Counted from the stretch's first letter, positions 1 to 6,882 are shown. The stretch is DNA of 8,365 nt from an uncultured Lachnospiraceae bacterium (GCA_910579505.1 CAJTTZ010000030.1:1-8365), one strand, 5' to 3'. The notes: generated by a model not told the origin, from the sequence alone. Made by a program: numbers and translations.

Positions 1-245
1 AAGCGGGAATCTGCTCCTCGCCGCAGGCGACTTGGAATGGGCAGATTCCGTAACAGGGAAGCCGAAAGGCTGAACCAATGTCATTAAGTTAAGCCGGACG
101 CGCCTGACATGATAGGAATCTCCTAAGGACGCGCTTTCGCTCGGTTCCAAACGCAGCGGTACTAAATTCGTGGAAAACCTCATTAAGTACCGGCGTTTTA
201 CAACGGTCTTCAGGAGAAACATAAAATGCCAGACGCTGTGTAGCG
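1..245. other. Unidentified densely structured RNA-like region, possibly a mobile-element end
   Basis: No complete gene is visible here, but several well-formed hairpins follow one another on the + strand. A 9-bp stem GGAATCTGC/GCAGATTCC (6-14 with 41-49) encloses CGCC-gca-GGCG (19-29). A GNRA hairpin AGCC-gaaa-GGCT lies at 60-71. ATGTCA (78-83) pairs with TGACAT (105-110). AAACGC plus GGTACT (149-154, 158-163) pairs with AGTACC plus GCGTTT (186-191, 193-198). CGCT-gtgt-AGCG lies at 234-245. Frame 2 is open from the left edge to a TGA at 71-73 and could be the tail of an upstream protein. One possible reading is the 3' end of a TnpB-type gene overlapping its guide RNA; a group II intron piece is another. 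I recognise no domain V or other diagnostic motif, so neither reading is established. Confidence 0.4.
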
Positions 246-247
246 AC

Positions 248-358
248 TTACTATAGTTAACGACATTAGAAATTTCGTTTTTGGCCTCGCAGGGGCTACC
301 GTATATGGCTCCTGCAAGAGCCGGAAACAGAAATTTGTTATGTCGTTTACTATAATTA
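248..358. repeat. Near-perfect ~110-bp inverted repeat (single long hairpin)
   Basis: The two arms pair over roughly 45-50 bp around a short loop near 299-305. From the inside outward: GCAGGGGC (289-296) with GCTCCTGC (308-315), CTC (286-288) with GAG (318-320), GG with CC, GTTT (277-280) with AAAC (325-328), AAATTT (270-275) with AAATTT (331-336), CGACAT (261-266) with ATGTCG (340-345), and TATAGT with ACTATA at the base. Mismatches are few and mostly short bulges. There is no open reading frame and no T-run right after the right arm, so it is not a classical terminator. It could be the palindromic end of a mobile element, a small non-autonomous repeat, or part of the structured RNA to its left. 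A perfect TATAAT (351-356) sits in the right arm without a good -35 partner. Confidence 0.7.
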
Positions 359-480
359 TAACAGCCTGCAAATTATGTCTTCAAGACCATATCATCCAAC
401 CCGACTTCCGCATTCACAAAACCTGCGCTTACGCGCTTTTGCGTCTGCTTGCGCATCCGCATTTTGCTCATTTGGAAGTG

Positions 481-548
481 GGTTGCTAATCCAATGCCTT
501 GCCTGCATTGCCATGAATGGCAGGCAGACTGGTCATTGGATTGCAACC
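481..548 (+). promoter_or_regulatory. Long hairpin in the gdpP leader with two alternative inner folds
   Basis: GGTTGC (481-486) plus AATCCAATG (488-496) pairs with CATTGGATT (534-542) plus GCAACC (543-548), giving 15 bp with one bulged base. Inside, TGCCTGC (500-506) can pair with GCAGGCA (520-526), or TGCCAT (509-514) can pair with ATGGCA (517-522). These two inner folds share bases and exclude each other. The hairpin ends 37 nt before the annotated gdpP start. No T-run follows, so it is not a standard terminator. A leader control element, an antitermination-type switch or simply a repeat are all possible. The sequence does not match the c-di-AMP (ydaO-type) riboswitch as I know it. Confidence 0.5.
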
Positions 549-585
549 GCACAGGTGGCATATTTTTCGGAATGGATGAAAATGG

Positions 586-2643
586 ATGAAGAACAGCATT
601 AAATTAAAGGGAAGAATGAAGAACTACCTGCAGTCTTCTTTATATCTGGGATTTTTGTTGATCGCAGTGGATGTTCTGATCTACTTTATTGATTACCGGG
701 CAGGTATAGTGCTCAGTGGTTTTATTGTATTTTATATTGCAATCATTCTATATATGATGCTGTATAATAAACCGGTGATCATGAATGAACTGGTAAGCTT
801 TGCTACGCAGTACGGGCAGATACAGAAACGGCTTCTGCGGGATCTGGAACTGCCGCATGCTTTGTTGGATGAAGCGGGCAAAGTCATATGGACAAATATT
901 GCATTCGAGAGAATGGTTCATCAGGATAAGGGATACCGCAAATCGATCACGTCCCTGTTTCCGTCTATTACTAAGGACAAGCTTCCGGGTGAGAACGAGG
1001 AAGATGAAGTGGAATTTGACGTGGAATATGAGACGGGGAACTATATCGCCAAGCTGAAGAAGATCTCACTGCATGAGATGGCGGAGAATAGTGACATCAT
1101 AGAAGCACAGGGGTATGATGGTTATCTGATCGCCCTATACATGTTCGATGAGACGGCACTGAAGATCGCACTCCGCGAAGTGGACAACCAGTCTCTGGCC
1201 GTGGGTCTGATCTATCTTGACAATTATGACGAGGCGCTGGAGAGTGTGGAAGAAGTCAGGCGCTCTCTGCTGATCGCGCTGATCGATCGTAAGGTTAACA
1301 AATATATTGCAGCACTTGACGGTATCTGCAGAAAGCTGGAGAAGGACAAATACTTTGTGATCATGCGCAAGGAGGCAGCCATGCATCTGCAGGAGAGTCG
1401 GTTTGATCTGCTGGAAGATGTCAAGACGGTCAATATCGGCAATGAGATGGCTGTCACGATCAGTATCGGTATGGGACTTAACGGGCTCAGCTATTCGCAG
1501 AATTATGAGTTTGCCCGTAATGCGATCGATATTGCGCTGGGACGCGGCGGCGACCAGGCGGTGGTGAAGATACCGGAGAACGTCACCTATTATGGCGGCA
1601 AGAGCCAGCAGATGGAGAAGAGCACGCGTGTTAAGGCCAGAGTTAAGGCGCACGCATTTAAGGAGATCGTGTCGGTCAAGGATGAAGTGTATGTTATGGG
1701 ACACCGAATGGGAGATGCCGATAGCTTTGGCGCCTCCGTGGGCATCTACAGGATTGCCCGGACATTGGATAAGCCGGCGCATATTGTCCTGAATGATATC
1801 GGGGCATCCATGCAGCCGATGATCGATATGTTTAGAAACAGTGACGGCTATGAAGAGGATATGATCGTGAACAATGCACAGGCATTGGAGATGGTGGGGA
1901 ACAACGCAGTACTGGTAGTGGTAGATGTGAGTAAGCCCAGCATCACGGAATGTCCCGAGCTGTTGAAACGGTGTAAGTCGGTGGTGGTACTGGATCATCA
2001 CAGACAGGGGGCAGAGATCATCGAGAATGCAACACTGTCTTACATTGAATCGTATGCATCATCAGCTTGCGAGATGGTATCGGAGATTCTGCAGTATACA
2101 AGCGATACATTGCGTCTGCGGCCGGAGGAGGCGGATTGTATGTACTCCGGCATTATGATAGATACCAATAATTTTATGACGAAGACAGGTGTCAGAACCT
2201 TTGAGGCGGCGGCTTTCCTTCGGAGAAACGGTGCGGATGTGACTCGCGTCAGGAAGTTGTTCCGGGATGACGCCGCAGAGTATAAGGCGAAGGCGTATGC
2301 TGTCAGCCATGCGGAGATCTACAGGAACTGCTATGCCATTTCAATATTCCATGGCGATAATCTGGCGAGTCCTACGGTGATCGGGGCGCAGGCGGCCAAT
2401 GAACTGCTGAATGTGAAGGGGATCAAAGCGAGCTTTATATTGACCCCATATAACGGAATGATCTATATCAGCGCACGCTCCATAGATGAGGTGAACGTGC
2501 AGGTGATCATGGAGAGGATGGGCGGCGGCGGACATTTGAATATTGCCGGAGCACAGATGGAGAACGGTACGGTTGAGGAAGGAATTGCTTCGATCAAGAG
2601 AACGCTTGATGCGATGATCGCGGAAGGTGAATTAGACGGATAA
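586..2643 (+). CDS. gdpP: Cyclic-di-AMP phosphodiesterase GdpP (DHH/DHHA1 family)
   Basis: This membrane protein of 685 residues should hydrolyse cyclic di-AMP to pApA and so set the level of this second messenger, which controls potassium and osmotic balance and cell-wall stress. Domain order fits the family: two membrane segments (about 15-35 and 40-60), a degenerate PAS-like domain (about 80-170), a degenerate GGDEF domain (about 205-335, with no GGDEF signature, as usual), then the DHH domain and a C-terminal DHHA1 domain. The metal-binding set looks intact: GHRMGDADS (H373, D377, D379), DVSKP (D447), DHH (470-472) and DTNNF (D526). GGGGH (646-650) marks the substrate-binding end, so the enzyme is probably active. 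Start choice is uncertain: ATG 586 has a weak ribosome binding site, whereas ATG 616 (Met11) follows AAAGGGAAG closely and still precedes the first membrane segment. It lies 14 nt before rplI, the usual Firmicute order. Confidence 0.95.
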   Translation: MKNSIKLKGRMKNYLQSSLYLGFLLIAVDVLIYFIDYRAGIVLSGFIVFYIAIILYMMLYNKPVIMNELVSFATQYGQIQKRLLRDLELPHALLDEAGKVIWTNIAFERMVHQDKGYRKSITSLFPSITKDKLPGENEEDEVEFDVEYETGNYIAKLKKISLHEMAENSDIIEAQGYDGYLIALYMFDETALKIALREVDNQSLAVGLIYLDNYDEALESVEEVRRSLLIALIDRKVNKYIAALDGICRKLEKDKYFVIMRKEAAMHLQESRFDLLEDVKTVNIGNEMAVTISIGMGLNGLSYSQNYEFARNAIDIALGRGGDQAVVKIPENVTYYGGKSQQMEKSTRVKARVKAHAFKEIVSVKDEVYVMGHRMGDADSFGASVGIYRIARTLDKPAHIVLNDIGASMQPMIDMFRNSDGYEEDMIVNNAQALEMVGNNAVLVVVDVSKPSITECPELLKRCKSVVVLDHHRQGAEIIENATLSYIESYASSACEMVSEILQYTSDTLRLRPEEADCMYSGIMIDTNNFMTKTGVRTFEAAAFLRRNGADVTRVRKLFRDDAAEYKAKAYAVSHAEIYRNCYAISIFHGDNLASPTVIGAQAANELLNVKGIKASFILTPYNGMIYISARSIDEVNVQVIMERMGGGGHLNIAGAQMENGTVEEGIASIKRTLDAMIAEGELDG

Positions 2644-2657
2644 GTGAGGATAAGGAT

Positions 2658-3107
2658 ATGAAAGTTATTTTATTACAGGATGTAAAATCACTCGGCAAAA
2701 AGGGTGAGATCGTAAATGTGAGTGACGGCTATGCCAGAAATTTTGTTTTGCCTAAGAAATTAGGTGTGGAAGCCAATTCGTCAAATATGAATGATCTGAA
2801 GCTGCAGAAGGCTAACGCCGATAAGGTTGCACAGGAGCAGCTTGCAGCGGCGAAAGAACTCGCGGCTCTTATGGAGACCAAAGAAGTCATACTGACAATG
2901 AAAGCGGGGGAGGGCGGCAGAGCTTTTGGTTCCGTCTCTTCCAAGGAGATCGCAGCGGCGGCGAAGACGCAGTGCGGTTTAGAGTTGGATAAGAAGAAGA
3001 TTCAGCTTCCGGATGCGATCAAGGCACTGGGTGTCTATGAGGTGAATGTCAAGCTGCACACGAAAGTGACCGGGAAGCTTAAGGTCAAGGTAGTGGAGGC
3101 GAACTAA
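2658..3107 (+). CDS. rplI: 50S ribosomal protein bL9
   Basis: The 149-residue product has the normal length for bL9, which binds 23S rRNA through its N-terminal domain and reaches out from the L1 side of the large subunit, where it helps maintain reading frame. The bL9 signature is clear at the start: MKVILLQDVKSLGKKGEIV, then VSDGYARNFVLPKKLG. A long connecting helix (about 45-75, Ala/Lys/Glu-rich) leads to the C-terminal domain containing GEGGRAFGSVSSKEIA. The start is set by GAGGATAAGG just upstream. Only 14 nt separate it from gdpP, and no terminator is seen before dnaB, so the three genes probably share a transcript. Confidence 0.98.
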   Translation: MKVILLQDVKSLGKKGEIVNVSDGYARNFVLPKKLGVEANSSNMNDLKLQKANADKVAQEQLAAAKELAALMETKEVILTMKAGEGGRAFGSVSSKEIAAAAKTQCGLELDKKKIQLPDAIKALGVYEVNVKLHTKVTGKLKVKVVEAN

Positions 3108-3229
3108 ACGCTTATCCGTGAATAGTAACTCGTATTCTGCAGTGCTTGCAGCGCATACTGCATGCAGGGGCAGACAGAGTTATGGCAGCGTGGGCGCGTT
3201 TGGCGCAGCGGCGTAGATTGCAAAACGGC

Positions 3230-3235
3230 AGGTGA
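3230..3235 (+). promoter_or_regulatory. Ribosome binding site fixing the dnaB TTG start
   Basis: AGGTGA lies 6 nt before TTG 3242. No ATG in frame gives a better start: the first in-frame ATG (3281) would remove the conserved leading residues before the EAEQSVIG motif. The 134-nt spacer after rplI is rich in TGCAG words that can form small hairpins, but it has no T-run and no clear promoter. Confidence 0.7.
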
Positions 3236-3241
3236 CAGACG

Positions 3242-4573
3242 TTGGAAGAAGCATTACTGAAGAGAATATTACCGCACAGTATGGAAGCAGAGCAGTCTGT
3301 CATCGGTTCTATGATCATGGACAGAGAAGCTATCATTGTTGCTTCAGAGATTGTTCTGGGAGAAGATTTTTATAATAAACAATATGGTGTACTCTTTGAT
3401 ACTATGGTGGAGTTAAATGATGAAGGCAGACCGGTAGACCTGGTCACACTGCAGGACAGATTGAAAGAGAAAGATGTGCCACCGGAGGTGAGCAGTCTGG
3501 AATTCATCCGGGATCTGATCACGGCAGTGCCTACATCGGCCAATATTAAACACTATGCCAATATCGTGGCGGAGAAGTCTACGCTGCGGAGACTGATCAG
3601 GATCAATGAAGATATTGCCAATACCTGTTATGTGGGCAAAGACAGCCTGGAAGATATTCTGGCCGATACGGAGAAGCGGATTTTTGATCTCGTGCAGCGG
3701 AGAAATACAGGAGAGTTTGTGTCGATCAGACAGATCGTTATGAACGCTATGGACAATATCGAGAAGGCATCCCATAATAAGGGGAATGTGACGGGTGTTG
3801 CAACGGGCTTTCTGGATCTGGACTACAGAACGGCCGGTATGCAGCCCTCAGACCTCATTCTGGTAGCGGCAAGGCCTTCCATGGGGAAGACTGCCTTCGT
3901 GCTGAATATAGCCCAATATGTGGCTTTTAAGCAGGCAAAGACAGTGGCGATCTTCAGTCTGGAGATGTCCAAGGAACAGTTGGTGAATCGTTTATTTTCC
4001 ATGGAGTCGAAAGTAGATTCTCAACATCTGCGTACAGGGAACCTGTCGGATGTAGAGTGGGAGAAGCTGATCGAGAGTGCGGGGGTGATCGGGAAGTCCA
4101 ATCTGATCATCGATGATACACCGGGTATCAGTATTTCGGAACTGCGTTCCAAGTGCCGGAAATACAAGCTGGAACATAACCTGGAGATGATCATCATCGA
4201 TTACTTGCAGTTGATGTCGGGCAGCGGTCGGTCCACGGATTCCAGACAGCAGGAAATATCGGATATTTCTCGTTCCCTCAAGGCGCTGGCCAGGGAGCTG
4301 CACGTTCCGGTGATAGCCCTTTCGCAGCTGAGCCGTGCTGTGGAACAGCGGCCGGACCACAGGCCGATGCTCTCAGATCTGCGTGAATCGGGAGCGATCG
4401 AGCAGGATGCCGACGTGGTCATGTTTATCTACAGGGATGACTACTACAATAAAGACACAGAGAAAAAGGGAATCGCGGAGATCATCATTGCGAAACAGAG
4501 AAACGGTCCGATTGGTACGGTAGAACTGGTATGGCTGCCGGATTTTACCAAATTTGCGAATCTGCAGAGATAG
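3242..4573 (+). CDS. dnaB: Replicative DNA helicase DnaB (DnaC of Bacillus)
   Basis: This hexameric ATP-driven helicase unwinds DNA ahead of the replication fork and recruits primase. The 443-residue length is typical. The N-terminal domain starts with ILPHSMEAEQSVIGSMI and includes RPVDLVTLQDRL; it packs in the hexamer collar and binds primase. The RecA-like domain carries the Walker A loop ARPSMGKT (K216, T217), the Walker B strand IIIDYLQL (D320), the SQLSRAVEQR segment and the KQRNGPIGT arginine-finger loop (K418, R420). Alignment from memory with Bacillus DnaC, which begins a few residues before the same EAEQ motif, supports the TTG start. The gene follows rplI by 134 nt and is closed by a strong intrinsic terminator, so it is probably the last gene of the gdpP-rplI-dnaB unit. 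Confidence 0.98.
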   Translation: MEEALLKRILPHSMEAEQSVIGSMIMDREAIIVASEIVLGEDFYNKQYGVLFDTMVELNDEGRPVDLVTLQDRLKEKDVPPEVSSLEFIRDLITAVPTSANIKHYANIVAEKSTLRRLIRINEDIANTCYVGKDSLEDILADTEKRIFDLVQRRNTGEFVSIRQIVMNAMDNIEKASHNKGNVTGVATGFLDLDYRTAGMQPSDLILVAARPSMGKTAFVLNIAQYVAFKQAKTVAIFSLEMSKEQLVNRLFSMESKVDSQHLRTGNLSDVEWEKLIESAGVIGKSNLIIDDTPGISISELRSKCRKYKLEHNLEMIIIDYLQLMSGSGRSTDSRQQEISDISRSLKALARELHVPVIALSQLSRAVEQRPDHRPMLSDLRESGAIEQDADVVMFIYRDDYYNKDTEKKGIAEIIIAKQRNGPIGTVELVWLPDFTKFANLQR

Positions 4574-4628
4574 AGGAGACAGTACATGCGGAATTTGTGA
4601 TACAGCAACCGCATGCGGGAAAGATACG

Positions 4629-4662
4629 AAAGAGACAAACCTTAGGGGGAGTCTCTTTTTTT
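4629..4662 (+). terminator. Rho-independent terminator after dnaB
   Basis: AAAGAGAC (4629-4636) pairs with GTCTCTTT (4651-4658) over 8 bp, and the T-run continues to 4662. The loop is 14 nt. A second, perfect 7-bp stem CATGCGG/CCGCATG (4585-4591 with 4609-4615) lies just upstream and may stabilise the 3' end. Confidence 0.85.
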
Positions 4663-4668
4663 GACATC

Positions 4669-4696
4669 TTGATTCAGAATATACGATCGGTATATA
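4669..4696 (+). promoter_or_regulatory. Probable promoter and overlapping dyad for the MerR-type gene
   Basis: A -35-like TTGATT (4669-4674) and a -10-like TATATA (4691-4696) are 16 bp apart. A perfect dyad ATATAC-gatcg-GTATAT (4679-4695) covers the spacer and the -10 box. A consensus TTGACA (4661-4666) also lies here but has no -10 at a usual distance. The MerR-type gene starts 33 nt downstream, so the dyad may be its own operator; that is inference. Confidence 0.5.
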
Positions 4697-4728
4697 AGAA
4701 AAAGGCATAAGAGGGAAGGAGTATCAGT

Positions 4729-5589
4729 ATGGAACAGAAAACGATCTACTACATATCGGAAGCTGCTAAGAAGGTGCAGGTGGAAAGCCATGTGCTGCGT
4801 TATTGGGAGGAGGAGTTGGAGCTGCCTATCAAGCGCAATGAAATGGGACATCGCTGCTATACGGAGCAGGATATCAGACAGCTAAAGGAGATCAAACAGC
4901 TGAAAGAACAGGGATTGCAGCTGAAGGCGATCAGAACGATCCTCTTTCGACTGCCGGGGCAGACGGGAAGCAAGACAGAGGATATTCTGATGCGGCAGGT
5001 AAGCCGGCAAATGGAAACGGAAACGAAGACGGAGACGGTGCGACCGGAAACAGTAACAGAAAGGAAAGAAGAAGCGGCGAGGAATCAGGATATGACAGAA
5101 AACATCATGGAAAATATGACAGAACAGGAAAAGCAAACGGAGGATAAGAATGCGCCGGAGAAGAATGTGGAAGGCGGAACAGAGAGGAAACCGGAGGGGC
5201 GGGAGACGGAAATGGATATCACGCATCCGCAGCGATTCGTAGTGGCTCTGTCTAAGGAGAAGGAAGCACCCGCAGATACGGAGGCAGAGTACGTAGATGC
5301 AGATAAGAGCAAAAAAGCTGCAAGACTGCAGTATCTGTTGCAGCACATGATCACGGAGGCGGTCAGATCGGCCAATAGAGAGCTGTGTACGGATGTCAAG
5401 GAGAGTATATTGAAGGAGCTTGACTATCAGTTCCGGATGCAGGAAGAGCGGGATGAGGAGCGTTGGAAGAAGGAAGAAGAGCATTACCGCAGAATAGATG
5501 AAATGATCAGGGAGCGCCACCGGCCGAAAGAAAGACTTGGCAGAGGGAAAAAGAAATCCCTCATCACAGAAGACACGACCAAACCCTGA
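4729..5589 (+). CDS. MerR-type helix-turn-helix protein with a charged coiled-coil tail
   Basis: The 286-residue product begins with a MerR-type winged helix-turn-helix: YYISEAAKKVQVESHVLRYW (7-26), then GHRCYTEQDIRQLKEIKQL (40-58). A hydrophilic low-complexity stretch rich in Glu, Thr, Lys and Met follows (about 95-195). The end, about 197-265, is a highly charged helical segment (QYLLQHMITEAVRSANRELC onward, ending in a Glu/Arg/Lys-rich run), likely a coiled coil. There is no metal- or ligand-binding effector domain of the classical MerR kind. The layout recalls RacA-like proteins, where a MerR head binds DNA and the coil organises or anchors it, but I see no sequence evidence for that specific role. 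Start is supported by AAGGAG 7 nt upstream. It is transcribed apart from dnaB, with a possible self-operator. Its target is unknown. Confidence 0.85.
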   Translation: MEQKTIYYISEAAKKVQVESHVLRYWEEELELPIKRNEMGHRCYTEQDIRQLKEIKQLKEQGLQLKAIRTILFRLPGQTGSKTEDILMRQVSRQMETETKTETVRPETVTERKEEAARNQDMTENIMENMTEQEKQTEDKNAPEKNVEGGTERKPEGRETEMDITHPQRFVVALSKEKEAPADTEAEYVDADKSKKAARLQYLLQHMITEAVRSANRELCTDVKESILKELDYQFRMQEERDEERWKKEEEHYRRIDEMIRERHRPKERLGRGKKKSLITEDTTKP

Positions 5590-5596
5590 TCGTATC

Positions 5597-5628
5597 GTCC
5601 GCGGTGAGGGACCCAAGTCACACCGGAC
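5597..5628. other. Hairpin between convergent genes
   Basis: GTCC (5597-5600) plus GGTG (5603-5606) pairs with CACC plus GGAC (5621-5628), 8 bp with a 2-nt bulge and a 14-nt loop. It lies in the 50-nt gap between the MerR-type gene and the ferredoxin, which face each other. It lacks a T-run on either strand, so it is at best a non-canonical bidirectional terminator. Confidence 0.35.
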
Positions 5629-5639
5629 TCCTGTTTGAA

Positions 5640-5810
5640 TTAACCCTGTTCGATAGAACCTGTAGGGCAAGCGCCTGCGCAGGAACCGCAGTCAATGCAT
5701 TTAGCAGGGTCGATTTCGAACTTGCCATCACCCATGCTGATCGCGCCTACCGGGCACTGTGCTTCACAAGCGCCACAAGATACACAACCGTCATTAATTA
5801 CGAATGCCAT
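5640..5810 (-). CDS. Small 2[4Fe-4S] ferredoxin
   Basis: This 56-residue protein, MAFVINDGCVSCGACEAQCP to the end SIEQG, is a clostridial-type low-potential electron carrier in the cytoplasm. It holds two complete cluster motifs, CxxCxxCxxxCP: Cys9, 12, 15, 19 and Cys38, 41, 44, 48, with the two halves repeating each other as usual in the family. AAGGAGG (5819-5825) lies 8 nt before the ATG. It sits downstream of pflA on the same strand but has its own probable promoter and is separated by a terminator. Reduction of the PflA iron-sulfur cluster is a reasonable role from context, but such ferredoxins serve many partners. Confidence 0.95.
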   Translation of the reverse strand: MAFVINDGCVSCGACEAQCPVGAISMGDGKFEIDPAKCIDCGSCAGACPTGSIEQG

Positions 5811-5869
5811 ATTGATATCCTCCTTATGTTATAAAACTATGTGAGATTGATATAAATTTATCAACTTCT

Positions 5870-5898
5870 ATTTTAATATAAAAGGACACAATATACAA
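5870..5898 (-). promoter_or_regulatory. Probable ferredoxin promoter
   Basis: On the - strand a -35-like TTGTAT (5893-5898) is followed after 17 bp by a -10-like TAAAAT (5870-5875). The surrounding AT-rich stretch and position 60 nt upstream of the start fit a promoter. The -35 matches the consensus at only three positions. Confidence 0.5.
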
Positions 5899-5911
5899 GT
5901 GGCAATTATTG

Positions 5912-5992
5912 AAAAACAATTGTTACCATTCATGGTGCCCTGCATCTCGCAGCAGGGCATCCGACCAATACCTTTACGGTTTCAAACAATTG
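5912..5992 (-). terminator. Structured terminator after pflA
   Basis: Read on the - strand, CAATTGTT (5992-5985) pairs with AACAATTG (5924-5917), directly followed by five T (5916-5912). The closing stem encloses at least one further strong hairpin, TGCCCTGC/GCAGGGCA (5952-5959 with 5936-5943), and an ACCAT/ATGGT hairpin (5925-5936) competes for nearby bases. The U-run next to a stem, 28 nt after the pflA stop, supports termination. The branched shape is more elaborate than a normal terminator. Confidence 0.55.
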
Positions 5993-6019
5993 CTCTTTCC
6001 GATCGGTAAGCTTATTCTG

Positions 6020-6787
6020 TCAGGAATGCTGGATGTTAAGCTCCTCGCGACGTTTACGGATACCGTCCAGTATCACCTGCTTCTTCTCGATCAGCTTGCT
6101 CTTGTCCATGGGCTCCACGCCATCCAGTTTATAGGCCATGCCCAGCTTCTCGTATTTGGGCTTGCCCATGGTATGATAGGGAAGGGCGTCCAGGGCTTTG
6201 AGATTAGTAAATGCACCGATAAAATAGCCCAACTGGTACAGGTACTTATCATCGTCCGTGATGCCGGGAACGATAACGTGACGGATCCACATATCCACAT
6301 GTTTCTCGTTCAGATATTCTGCGAAAGCAAGAATACCGTCATTAGGCTGTGAAGTCAGTTCTTTATGTTTCTCTGGATCGATATGTTTGATATCCAACAT
6401 TACCAGGTCGGTCATCGTCATCAGCTCATCCAACTTGGCAAGCCATTCGGGATTGGCAGTCTTCTTATAAGCAATACCGGAGGAATCGATACAGGTATGG
6501 ATATTCTTCTTCTTTGCCAGACGGAACAGATCCAGCAGGAAATCCACCTGCATCAGAGGTTCCCCACCTGTCACAGTGATGCCGCCGCCTTTATAGAAGC
6601 TGATATTGCGTTCATATTGTTCAATGATGTATGAGGGTTCCATCAGTGTGCCGCCGTTCATTTCCCAAGTATCGGGATTGTGGCAGTAAGCGCAGCGCAT
6701 GGGACAGCCCTGCACAAATACGACGAATCTGACGCCTGGTCCGTCTACGGTTCCGAAACTCTCTAAGGAGTGTATTCTTCCCTGCAT
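6020..6787 (-). CDS. pflA: Pyruvate formate-lyase activating enzyme (radical SAM)
   Basis: PflA uses a [4Fe-4S] cluster and S-adenosylmethionine to abstract hydrogen from the active glycine of PFL, switching it on under anaerobic conditions. The 255-residue length fits the family. The radical SAM motif is GCPMRCAYCHN with the cluster cysteines C28, C32 and C35; it follows the typical IHSLESFGTVDGPGVRFV opening. TVTGGEPL (GGEP 74-77) and VMLDIKH are further family motifs. The start is supported by AGAAGG 9 nt before ATG 6787. It lies downstream of the separate glycyl radical domain gene but behind a terminator and with its own promoter-like sequence. In this genome its substrate would be the free-standing radical domain, alone or docked on the PFL body. 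Confidence 0.96.
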   Translation of the reverse strand: MQGRIHSLESFGTVDGPGVRFVVFVQGCPMRCAYCHNPDTWEMNGGTLMEPSYIIEQYERNISFYKGGGITVTGGEPLMQVDFLLDLFRLAKKKNIHTCIDSSGIAYKKTANPEWLAKLDELMTMTDLVMLDIKHIDPEKHKELTSQPNDGILAFAEYLNEKHVDMWIRHVIVPGITDDDKYLYQLGYFIGAFTNLKALDALPYHTMGKPKYEKLGMAYKLDGVEPMDKSKLIEKKQVILDGIRKRREELNIQHS

Positions 6788-6821
6788 AAGTAAATACCTT
6801 CTTTCTCTTCATGATTCTTAG

Positions 6822-6882
6822 TAAGGAACTGTTAAAGATTTATCCTACGTCATATGCAAAAATAATTCTTAACAGTTTCTAA
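6822..6882. promoter_or_regulatory. Inverted repeat in the pflA leader
   Basis: TAAGGAACTGTTAA (6822-6835) and TTAACAGTTTCTAA (6869-6882) are inverted copies matching at 12 of 14 positions, 33 nt apart. They lie between the pflA promoter-like boxes and its start, touching the -10 at 6882. They may form an RNA hairpin or be paired operator half-sites. The TGTTAA core recalls part of the Rex (NADH-sensing) operator, TTGTTAA-n4-TTAACAA, but neither copy is a full Rex site. Confidence 0.45.

Noticed and set aside
375..602. 75-residue + strand open frame before gdpP
   Set aside because: It runs through the long hairpin, has no ribosome binding site or recognisable motif, and overlaps the gdpP start.
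1135..2001. Long - strand open frame opposite gdpP
   Set aside because: It is antisense to conserved DHH-family coding sequence, has His/Leu/Ile-rich shadow composition and no supporting ribosome binding site.
4661..4685. Consensus TTGACA paired with TATACG as promoter
   Set aside because: The spacing is only 13 bp, too short for a normal housekeeping promoter; the TTGATT/TATATA pair fits better.
4882..5670. Long - strand open frame opposite the MerR-type gene
   Set aside because: It is a shadow of a purine-rich coding strand, giving an Arg/Leu/Phe-rich, domain-free translation, and it overlaps the ferredoxin end.
5604..5834. 76-residue + strand open frame between MerR-type gene and pflA
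   Set aside because: The - strand here encodes an unmistakable ferredoxin with eight cluster cysteines.
5926..5935. 10-mer CCATTCATGG shared with the gdpP leader hairpin (511-520, opposite strand)
   Set aside because: It is a short palindrome-like hairpin core and may recur by chance; the flanks differ, so no repeat family is claimed.
5909..6352. + strand open frame opposite pflA
   Set aside because: It overlaps clear radical SAM coding sequence on the other strand and shows no domain.
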